Below the pieces are notes generated by a model. It saw only the letters and a list, made by a program, of their open reading frames with translations. It did no database searches and had not been told where the DNA came from. From NCBI GenBank assembly GCA_009783775.1, contig WRCT01000124.1, forward strand, positions 1 through 5,685: 5,685 nucleotides of DNA. The letters are read 5' to 3'. Below are positions 1 to 5,273 of this stretch, in pieces. Positions within the stretch are counted from its first letter, which is position 1; each line of letters opens with the position of its first letter. A program made the translations under genes and the position numbers. Source of the stretch: Clostridiales bacterium (GTDB lineage: Bacteria; Bacillota; Clostridia; Christensenellales; CAG-138).

Positions 1-5
1 GCAAC

Positions 6-39
6 AAAAAACCCTCCAATTTTGGCGGGGGGGTTTTTT
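6..39 (+). terminator. Intrinsic terminator-like hairpin at the left edge
   Basis: Six A residues (6-11) and CCCTCC (12-17) can pair with GGGGGG (28-33) and six T residues (34-39). This gives a 12-bp stem with one G-T wobble and a loop of about 10 nt. The T-run after the GC arm fits termination on the + strand for a gene left of the window, and the A-run on the other side could also serve the minus strand. The right arm continues into a G-run that leaves the pairing slightly ambiguous. Confidence 0.55.
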
Positions 40-60
40 CAATTAATAAAAGCCCACCTT

Positions 61-133
61 TTCCCCCCCCCCCCCCCCACACACAACAACAAGAACACCG
101 AGAACACCAACTACTATTATTACTACTACTCCC
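61..133. repeat. Low-complexity tract: C16 homopolymer plus A/C-rich and trinucleotide repeats
   Basis: Sixteen consecutive C residues occupy 63-78. They are followed by short AC and ACA runs, two copies of AGAACACC (92-99 and 101-108), and a run of CTA/TTA triplets (111-130). The stretch contains almost no G on the + strand. Such DNA may be a hypervariable spacer, or it may be poor sequence near a contig end. It is far from the promoter and not in a credible gene, so classical phase variation is not supported. Confidence 0.7.
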
Positions 134-139
134 ATGGCA

Positions 140-174
140 TATGAGTGATGAGGAATGAGGGATGAGGAGTGAAG
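140..174 (+). repeat. Degenerate 7-nt tandem repeat, about five units of NATGAGG
   Basis: Successive 7-mers read TATGAGT, GATGAGG, AATGAGG, GATGAGG and AGTGAAG. They are all variants of one unit and keep exact 7-nt phasing. The array lies between the low-complexity tract and a GC-rich hairpin. My recollection is that similar short degenerate arrays occur in spacers of clostridial genomes, often beside other intergenic repeats, but I cannot verify the family here. Confidence 0.6.
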
Positions 175-230
175 GAAAAAACTGCTGAGGATGTTTGGAT
201 ATAGAACAGCCAATGACATGGCAGCTTGAA

Positions 231-258
231 CTTTTGGCCCCCCGCAGGGGGCCAAGGG
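231..258. other. Strong GC-rich hairpin of unknown role
   Basis: TTGGCCCCC (234-242) and GGGGGCCAA (247-255) form a perfect 9-bp stem around a 4-nt CGCA loop. Three more outer pairs (231-233 with 256-258) are possible through one C-G and two G-T pairs. No T-run follows on either strand, so it is not a standard intrinsic terminator. It sits more than 100 bp upstream of the mapped promoter, so it is not in that promoter's transcript. It could be the core of a small dispersed repeat, or a structure in an RNA starting further upstream. Confidence 0.65.
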
Positions 259-362
259 AACCACGGCGACAAGGGACCACAGCAACGAAATGTAACTGGT
301 AGAATCTGGTTGGGCAATTAAACTTGCAATTCGCAGACGGCCTTTTCCGCCGCCTTCAAGTC

Positions 363-392
363 TTGACAAAAGCCTTATACGTATGTTATTCT
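363..392 (+). promoter_or_regulatory. Predicted sigma-A promoter of the transporter operon
   Basis: A perfect -35 TTGACA (363-368) is followed after 18 bp by TATTCT (387-392), a 4/6 match to TATAAT. A TG one base upstream (384-385) makes it an extended -10. Transcription would start near 398-400, leaving a leader of about 35 nt before the GTG codon. The palindrome TCAAGTCTTGA (356-366) overlaps the -35 box and ATACGTAT (377-384) lies in the spacer, so either could be an operator. I see no recognisable Fur or DtxR-type box. Confidence 0.6.
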
Positions 393-423
393 GTTCTCAT
401 CGCTATTCTTTTGAAAAAATAAC

Positions 424-429
424 GGTGGG
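424..429 (+). promoter_or_regulatory. Ribosome binding site for the GTG-started permease
   Basis: GGTGGG lies 6 nt before the GTG at 436-438 and is an imperfect match to GGAGG. It supports that GTG as the start. No in-frame ATG precedes the conserved FecCD sequence at a better position. The site is visibly weaker than those of the two downstream genes. Confidence 0.5.
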
Positions 430-435
430 TTTTTT

Positions 436-1464
436 GTGAAAGATAACGCTGCAAAACACAATCAACGGGCGAGGCTCTTCCTTATTATTACGGGGGGGCT
501 GTTGCTCGTTTGCTTTGTGCTGGCGCTGGCCGTGGGGCGGTTTCCCGTGCCGCCGGCGCAGGTGCTGCGGATTTTGGGGTCGCGGCTGATTCCGCTGTCC
601 CCCTCCTGGACGGACACCATGGAGACCGTGGTGCTAAACATTCGCTTGCCGCGCGTGCTGCTGGCCTGTTTGGTCGGCGGCGGGCTGGCGGCGGCGGGCG
701 CAGCCTATCAGGGCGTGTTTTCCAACCCCTTGGCCTCGCCCGATATTCTGGGCGCGTCCTCCGGCGCGTCCTTCGGCGCGGCGCTGGCGCTGCTGCTGCG
801 GCTGCCCGGGCAGTGGGTGACGCTGCTGGCCTTTGCCGCGTCCCTGCTGGCGGTGGCCTTGAGCTATACCGTGGGCGGACGGGCGAGCGGGCGGCTGGTG
901 ATCAATTTGATTTTGGCGGGCATGATGGTGGGCGCGCTGTTCACCGCGGGCACCTCGCTGGCCAAGCTGGCGGCGGACCCGACCGATCAGCTGCCCGCTA
1001 TTACCTACTGGCTGATGGGCAGCCTAGCGGCGGCGAATATGCGCCACGTGTTCTTTATGCTGCCCGCCCTGCTGCTGGGGCTTGTGCCGCTGCTGCTGCT
1101 GCGCTGGCGGCTGAACCTGCTGACCGTGGGCGACGAAAGCGCGCGCGCGATGGGCGTGAATACGTCCGCACTGCGGCTGGTCTCCGTGCTTTGCGGCACA
1201 TTGATTACGGCGGCGGCCGTCTCGGTCTCCGGCACAATCGGTTATGTGGGCCTGATCGTGCCCCATCTCTGCCGCAGTTTCACGGGGGACGACTACCGCA
1301 AGCTGCTGCCCGCGTCGCTGGTGGGCGGCGCGCTCTTTTTGCTGGTGGTGGACAGCCTGGCCCGCACGGTCTTTACCGTGGAGGTTCCGCTGGGCATTCT
1401 GACCGCGCTGGTCGGCCTGCCGTTTTTCTTCTGGCTCCTGATGCGAAAGGAGGCCAGAACATGA
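436..1464 (+). CDS. FecCD-family ABC transporter permease
   Basis: This is the integral-membrane subunit of an ABC importer of the BtuC/FecCD/FhuB class, which moves iron chelates, haem or cobalamin across the cytoplasmic membrane. The 342-residue length is typical. Family motifs are clear: RLPR at 70-73, the block from Gln92 to Ala111 containing SNPLASPDILGASSGA, the GDESARAMGVN segment at 232-242 that contacts the ATPase in this family, SGTIGYVGLIVPHLCR at 265-280, and EVPLGILTALVGLPFFF at 316-332. Hydrophobic stretches are consistent with about ten membrane helices, the first at about 13-34 after a charged N-terminus. The start is GTG (436). The stop overlaps the ATPase start by ATGA, so the two are translationally coupled. 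The exact substrate is not evident. A homodimer of this protein is expected because only one permease gene is present. Confidence 0.95.
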   Translation: MKDNAAKHNQRARLFLIITGGLLLVCFVLALAVGRFPVPPAQVLRILGSRLIPLSPSWTDTMETVVLNIRLPRVLLACLVGGGLAAAGAAYQGVFSNPLASPDILGASSGASFGAALALLLRLPGQWVTLLAFAASLLAVALSYTVGGRASGRLVINLILAGMMVGALFTAGTSLAKLAADPTDQLPAITYWLMGSLAAANMRHVFFMLPALLLGLVPLLLLRWRLNLLTVGDESARAMGVNTSALRLVSVLCGTLITAAAVSVSGTIGYVGLIVPHLCRSFTGDDYRKLLPASLVGGALFLLVVDSLARTVFTVEVPLGILTALVGLPFFFWLLMRKEART

Positions 1465-2246
1465 ATCTGTCGGTACAGAATCTGCGTTTTGCCTATGGCG
1501 AGAGAACCGTGCTGCGGGAGATTGGCTTTGCAGCGCAGGCCGGTGAGGTCTGGGCCGTACTGGGTGAAAACGGAGCGGGCAAGAGCACGCTGTTTCGCTG
1601 TATTCTGGGTTTGCTGCGGCCCGACGCGGGCAAGGTGCTGCTGGACGGGCTGGATACCGCCGCCCTGCCGCGCAGGCAGCTGGCGCAAAAGATCGCCTAT
1701 ATCCCGCAGCGGCATGAGTTCGCCTTTTCCTATGCGGTGCGCGACGTGGTGCTGATGGGCACGGCGGGACAGGTGCGCCCGCTTGCTGTGCCGGGTGCGG
1801 CGGAGCAGGCGCGCGTCGAAGACGCCTTGCGCTTGCTGGGACTGGAGGGGCTGGCAAACCGCTGGTTCCCGCAGCTGAGCGGGGGCGAGCAGCAGCTGGT
1901 TTTGATCGCCCGCGCGCTGGCGCAGCAGGCACGTTTGCTGCTTTTGGACGAGCCCACCTCGAATCTGGACTTCGGCAACCAGGCGCGGGTGCTGTCCGCA
2001 TTGCGGGATTTGGCGGGGCAGGGGTATACCGTGCTGTTTTCCTCGCACAATCCGCAGCACGCTTTGTCCTGGGCAGACCGCGTGCTGGCGCTGCATGAGG
2101 GACGAGTCGCCGCCGCGGGGGCAGCAAACGAGGTTATCACAGAGGAGCTGTTGACGCGGCTGTACGGGCTACGCTGTCGGCTGATAAACGATCATGGGGA
2201 CGCTGTTGTTATAACGGAATCAAATAAAGGAGCTATTTCATTATGA
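1461..2246 (+). CDS. ABC transporter ATP-binding protein (FepC/BtuD type)
   Basis: This 261-residue cytoplasmic ATPase powers the importer. All nucleotide-binding motifs are intact: A-loop Tyr12, Walker A GENGAGKST (35-43), Q-loop Gln83 in YIPQ, signature LSGGEQQ (139-145), Walker B LLLLDE (159-164) with catalytic Glu164, D-loop SNLD (167-170) and H-switch His196. The start at 1461 is set by a strong AAAGGAGG (1446-1453) seven bases upstream and by the start of family homology. The frame stays open far upstream (to about 510), but that part is a shadow of the permease. It overlaps the permease stop and the binding-protein start by ATGA at each end. It should work as a dimer with two permease subunits. 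Confidence 0.95.
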   Translation: MNLSVQNLRFAYGERTVLREIGFAAQAGEVWAVLGENGAGKSTLFRCILGLLRPDAGKVLLDGLDTAALPRRQLAQKIAYIPQRHEFAFSYAVRDVVLMGTAGQVRPLAVPGAAEQARVEDALRLLGLEGLANRWFPQLSGGEQQLVLIARALAQQARLLLLDEPTSNLDFGNQARVLSALRDLAGQGYTVLFSSHNPQHALSWADRVLALHEGRVAAAGAANEVITEELLTRLYGLRCRLINDHGDAVVITESNKGAISL

Positions 2247-3301
2247 AGAAAACTTTGTCGATTTTGCTGGCGGTGGTTTTGATTCTATCGCTGCTGGGCG
2301 CTTGCGCCAAGCCTGCCGCGCCGGAAACCGACCCCCGCGTATTTGTGGATTCCTGCGGGCGCGAGGTGGTTCTGCCCGCCGAGATCACGAGGATTGCGCC
2401 CTCGGGACTGGTCGCGCAGATGATTTTGACCTCGCTCGCGCCCGAGACACTGGTGGGGCTGTCCAACCCTGTGGGCGAAAGGCAGCTGACCTATCTGCCT
2501 GCGTTCTTTGCCGATCTGCCGGTGTTCGGCCAGTTTTACGGCAAAAACGCCGCGCTAAATCTGGAGGAACTGCTGGCAAGCGAGCCGCAGATCATCATCG
2601 ACATGGGCGATTATAAGGCCTCGCAAAAAGAGGATATGGACGGTTTGCAGGCACAGACGGGTCTTCCCACCATTTTTATTGAGGCGACGCTCGGGTCTTT
2701 CTCCGACGCCTATCTTGAGTTGGGTGCGCTGCTGGGGTTGGAGGACGAGGCGGCTCTTCTGGCCTCCTATATCGCGAACGCCATGGACCTTGCGCATGGA
2801 ATCAGCGCGCGCATTCCCGAAGGGGAACGCTTGTGCGTGATGTACGGCACGAGCGAGACGGGCTTGGCGGTCAATGCGAAAGGCTCGCTGCACGCGGAGG
2901 TGATCGAGCTGGTCGGCGCGGAAAACGCGGTGGAGGTGCCGCCGGGCGAGCTGTCCAGCAAGGGCGGCGGAAACGTCATCAACCTGGAAGAGTTTTTGCT
3001 GTTAGATCCCGATGTGATCCTGCTGGCGGAGGGCGCGATCGCCGCCGCGCTGCGGCAGGACCCGCTCTGGGCGCAATTGTCCGCGGTGCAAAACGACCGC
3101 GTGTATCAGATTCCCGAGGCGCCCTACGGCTGGCTGGCGAATCCGCCCTCCGTCAACCGCGTGCTGGGCATTTACTGGCTGGGAAATTTGCTTTATCCCG
3201 ATTATTATGATGTGAATATCGTGGAGGAGATCAAGCTGTTTTACCGGCTGTTTTGGCACTATGAACTGACGGACGCGGAGGTCGCCGCCTTCCTGCGGTA
3301 A
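2243..3301 (+). CDS. ABC transporter substrate-binding lipoprotein (iron chelate/haem/cobalamin class)
   Basis: This 352-residue protein is the extracellular receptor of the importer. It has a basic N-terminus (MKK), a hydrophobic core and a lipobox LGAC with Cys21 as the lipidated residue, so it would be anchored to the outer face of the membrane. After a Pro/Ala linker, the region from about 33 to the end matches the class III (helical-linker, BtuF/FhuD-like) binding-protein fold. It shows DSCGREVVLPAEITRIAPSG (36-55) at the start of the N-lobe, a long helix at about 153-185 between lobes, and the C-terminal pattern PPSVNRVLGIYWLGNLLYPD (301-320). AAAGGAG (2226-2232) lies 10 nt before the ATG, which overlaps the ATPase stop. 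No ligand-specific motif is evident, so iron-siderophore, haem, cobalamin or another metal complex are all possible. Confidence 0.92.
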   Translation: MKKTLSILLAVVLILSLLGACAKPAAPETDPRVFVDSCGREVVLPAEITRIAPSGLVAQMILTSLAPETLVGLSNPVGERQLTYLPAFFADLPVFGQFYGKNAALNLEELLASEPQIIIDMGDYKASQKEDMDGLQAQTGLPTIFIEATLGSFSDAYLELGALLGLEDEAALLASYIANAMDLAHGISARIPEGERLCVMYGTSETGLAVNAKGSLHAEVIELVGAENAVEVPPGELSSKGGGNVINLEEFLLLDPDVILLAEGAIAAALRQDPLWAQLSAVQNDRVYQIPEAPYGWLANPPSVNRVLGIYWLGNLLYPDYYDVNIVEEIKLFYRLFWHYELTDAEVAAFLR

Positions 3302-3322
3302 GGGGCGGACAAGCACAGTTTT

Positions 3323-3357
3323 TCGGGGCGAGAACACACGTTTTCGCCCCGATTTTT
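3323..3357 (+). terminator. Intrinsic terminator of the transporter operon
   Basis: A 13-bp stem pairs 3323-3335 with 3340-3352 (TCGGGGCGA against TTCGCCCCGA, one G-T wobble) around a four-base ACAC loop, followed directly by TTTTT (3353-3357). It begins 21 bp after the binding-protein stop codon. There is no T-run in the minus direction, so it should act on + strand transcripts only. Confidence 0.92.
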
Positions 3358-3393
3358 ATATTTTTATGAAACATTTATGTATTATACAGCGGG

Positions 3394-3417
3394 TATTCAG
3401 GTGGATTATTCTGAATA
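3394..3417. repeat. Inverted repeat TATTCAG/CTGAATA in the convergent spacer
   Basis: TATTCAG (3394-3400) and its exact reverse complement CTGAATA (3411-3417) flank a 10-nt spacer that carries most of a degenerate DnaA-box-like sequence. It is a 7-bp dyad, possible by chance in AT-rich DNA. It has no T-run and is therefore a poor terminator. A protein-binding site associated with the DnaA cluster is possible. Confidence 0.35.
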
Positions 3418-3504
3418 TGCATGGGCCATATACTGTGGATAACTGTGTCGCGAAAGCAAAATGTGGGCCGCAATTGTGGATAACTCTGTGGACGACGTGG
3501 ATAT
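3400..3504 (+). promoter_or_regulatory. DnaA-box cluster
   Basis: TGTGGATAA, the reverse complement of the consensus DnaA box TTATCCACA, occurs perfectly at 3434-3442 and 3475-3483, 41 bp apart (about four helical turns). Both copies continue as TGTGGATAACT. Near-matches in the same orientation lie at 3400-3408 (GGTGGATTA, 7/9), 3487-3495 (TGTGGACGA, 7/9) and 3496-3504 (CGTGGATAT, 7/9). AT-rich DNA follows (about 70% A+T by hand count over 3501-3560). The cluster lies between convergent genes, so it is unlikely to control a flanking promoter. Replication origin, DnaA titration or DnaA recharging are candidate roles. The boxes are seen; the role is inference. Confidence 0.65.
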
Positions 3505-3560
3505 ATATGCGTTTATGCAGCTTTTCGATGGGGTATGAATATACAATTTAGACACATTTA

Positions 3561-5267
3561 TCAATCCCAAATGCGATAGGCCATTAGAAAATGTTGCTGC
3601 CAGTAGTTGCTGGGGTTGACGGTCGTGGTGCGCACCTTTCCGACGGATGCGGACGCGTCGATCATCTTGCCGCTGCCCAGATAAATGCCGACATGGCCTT
3701 CGTTTTCCGTTTCGCCGGTGAATACCAGAATATCGCCTCGCTTTAGGCTGCTCATGGAGGTGATCTTTTTATACTTCGTGCATTTGCGCCACTGGATCGA
3801 GGTCATATAACTGTGCGAAACCCCAGCCTGGCCCAGCGCCCAATGGACAAAGCCGCTGCAGTCAAAGGTATTGGGCCCCTTGGCGCCGCGCACATAGTTG
3901 CTGCCCGATTTGGATTGCGCCGCCTCGATCAGCTTGTCCACGCCCGTCTTTTTCGGGGCAGGCGTGCTGCGCGAACCCGAACCGGAACCGCCCGAGCCGG
4001 AACCTGAGCCGGAGCCGGATGTGCCCTTGGGGGGCGCGCTTGCTTTTTTGGCGGAGTCGGAAAAGAGCCTGTCCTGCGTTTTGCCGCCCACCGCGCCGTC
4101 CTGCGAGAGGCTGTTGCGCTTTTGAAAACTCTTGATCGCCGTTTCGGTTTTTTCGCCAAAGTAGCCGGTGACCTGCGAGGAGGACAGATAGTTCAGCTCC
4201 TGCAATCTTTTCTGCACTCTGCGCACCTCGGACCCGCTCATGCCCAAACGAATGGCGTACTTGACAGCCTTGGAACTGTTTAAGCGGTCCATGGTGGCCG
4301 GACCCAAATACCCGTCCCGCACCAGGTCGTTGGCGTCCTGAAAGTTCTTGATCGCGCTTACGGTCTCCGCGTCCATCTTGCCCTTTGCGTCATAGGTTTG
4401 GGGCAGATAACCCAGGGCAATCAGCTTTTCCTGATACTTTTGGATGGTGCTGTTGGAGTCGCCCTTTTGATAGGCGATGGCGACCACGGCGTCGTCATAG
4501 AGCTTGATCTCCGTCTCTCTTGTCACCTTGCCGTTGACCGGCAGACGGTTTTTCTTTTGAAATTCTTTGAGCGCCGCCTCGGTCTTTTCGCCGAAATTTT
4601 TGGTGACGTACTCGCGCGGCAGATAACCCAGCTGATACAGCCGCTGCTGCACGGCCTCCACGTCATGGCCCGCGTCGCCCATTTGCATGACATAGGGCAC
4701 GGCGTCGGGGCTCATCAGCGCGTTATAGACCGCCACGTCGATCTCGCCGTTGACCGTCAGGCCGTTGTGCGCCTGGAAGGCACGGATCGCGTCATAGGTG
4801 AGCGGGCCGTAGAAACTGGTGGGCTGGTCGGAGTCCATATAGGACAGCGCCATCAACCGCGCCTGGATCGCCAGCACCGCGTCGGCCTCCATGCCGCGCT
4901 GCAAGACCAGCCCGCCGACGGGGTGGTCTTCTCCCTCCTGCGCGGGATCTTTGGTCGGGGGGTCGTCTTTCTCCCCCACCACTTCCTGCGCGGGCGCGAG
5001 CGTGGGTTCGGGCGCCTGTATATCAACCGGCACGGTCGGTTTTCCCGAGAGCGCGAGCAAAAGAACCAGCCCGACAACAATCACTGCGCAGCTGCAAACA
5101 ATCGCAAAGCGCGTTCCGGGCTTGGCGCGAGAAAACCAACGCACAACGGCGACAAGCCCCATCACGGGCGCCATGACCAAGGCCTTGGCCAGCCGCAGGA
5201 TAAAGGGCGGTTTTTTCTTTCTTTTCTTTTGCGGAGGGATCTGCCGCTCCATTGTTTTTTTCTCCAT
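3561..5267 (-). CDS. Membrane-anchored NlpC/P60 peptidase with four peptidoglycan-binding repeats
   Basis: This 568-residue protein is a probable cell-wall hydrolase that cleaves stem-peptide bonds in peptidoglycan. It has a strongly basic N-terminus (KKRKKK at 14-19), a hydrophobic stretch at about 28-45 and a clear membrane helix at about 53-74. A Pro/Glu-rich spacer leads to four PG_binding_1-type repeats at about 120-186, 192-258, 264-330 and 337-403, each with the RL..LGYL and FQ..N.L pattern and a period near 72 residues. A Gly/Ser linker (415-434) joins the catalytic domain at 443-568. Catalytic candidates are Cys470 (FDCSG), His525 (GHVGIYL) and Asp537 (MIDAS) at the third position. 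The ATG at 5267 lacks a clear ribosome site. Met6 (5252) has GGAG nine bases upstream and is a real alternative. The gene lies six bases after the upstream gene's stop, so it is probably co-transcribed. No terminator is evident downstream. Confidence 0.92.
   Translation of the reverse strand: MEKKTMERQIPPQKKRKKKPPFILRLAKALVMAPVMGLVAVVRWFSRAKPGTRFAIVCSCAVIVVGLVLLLALSGKPTVPVDIQAPEPTLAPAQEVVGEKDDPPTKDPAQEGEDHPVGGLVLQRGMEADAVLAIQARLMALSYMDSDQPTSFYGPLTYDAIRAFQAHNGLTVNGEIDVAVYNALMSPDAVPYVMQMGDAGHDVEAVQQRLYQLGYLPREYVTKNFGEKTEAALKEFQKKNRLPVNGKVTRETEIKLYDDAVVAIAYQKGDSNSTIQKYQEKLIALGYLPQTYDAKGKMDAETVSAIKNFQDANDLVRDGYLGPATMDRLNSSKAVKYAIRLGMSGSEVRRVQKRLQELNYLSSSQVTGYFGEKTETAIKSFQKRNSLSQDGAVGGKTQDRLFSDSAKKASAPPKGTSGSGSGSGSGGSGSGSRSTPAPKKTGVDKLIEAAQSKSGSNYVRGAKGPNTFDCSGFVHWALGQAGVSHSYMTSIQWRKCTKYKKITSMSSLKRGDILVFTGETENEGHVGIYLGSGKMIDASASVGKVRTTTVNPSNYWQQHFLMAYRIWD
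3966..4019 (-). repeat. Gly/Ser-coding hexanucleotide-like repeat (interdomain linker)
   Basis: The DNA encoding residues 417-434 of the wall hydrolase consists of imperfect six-base units coding Ser-Gly, with varied third positions and one extra Gly at 426-427. It separates the binding repeats from the catalytic domain and probably works as a flexible tether. Repeats of this kind can change length by slippage. Confidence 0.65.
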
Positions 5268-5273
5268 AAACTA

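Larger units (their letters stand above)
1..435. other. Non-coding leader region upstream of the transporter operon
   Basis: I find no convincing gene in this stretch. The reading frames that cross it on the minus strand run through a homopolymer and trinucleotide repeats and have no ribosome binding site. From left to right it holds a terminator-like hairpin, a C-tract with low-complexity DNA, a degenerate 7-nt tandem repeat, a GC-rich hairpin, an unstructured part (about 259-355) and the operon promoter. Base composition changes abruptly along it and is unlike the GC-rich genes that follow. The part from about 140 to 330 may be a dispersed intergenic repeat. I compared 231-360 with the cobalamin riboswitch core and did not find a convincing match. 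Confidence 0.6.

Noticed and set aside
61..133. CRISPR array or phase-variable switch
   Set aside because: There are no regular repeats with unique spacers. The homopolymer lies neither in a credible gene nor between promoter elements.
231..360. Cobalamin riboswitch upstream of a BtuC-like permease
   Set aside because: A few short stretches (GGGAACCACGG, AGCAAC) superficially recall the core, but the GCCACTG B12 box and the full core order are absent. The best promoter also lies downstream of it, so it would not be in the transcript.
43..369. 108-codon minus-strand open frame in the leader region
   Set aside because: Its C-terminal part is encoded by the C16 tract and triplet repeats, it has no ribosome binding site, and it crosses the + strand promoter and the hairpin. 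It is probably an open frame within repeat-type DNA.
510..1460. In-frame upstream extension of the ATPase to give a 578-residue protein
   Set aside because: The extension is Arg/Ala/Gly-rich frame-shadow sequence of the permease. The ATPase has its own strong ribosome site and ATG at 1461.
1024..2127. Long minus-strand open frames opposite the permease and ATPase
   Set aside because: These are antisense frames kept open by the high GC of the third codon position. They are rich in Arg, Pro, Ala and Gln with no recognisable domain.
3366..3551. 61-residue + strand open frame in the convergent spacer
   Set aside because: There is no ribosome binding site. Its Trp/Thr/Cys-rich sequence is produced by the DnaA-box repeats and AT-rich DNA, and it follows a strong terminator.
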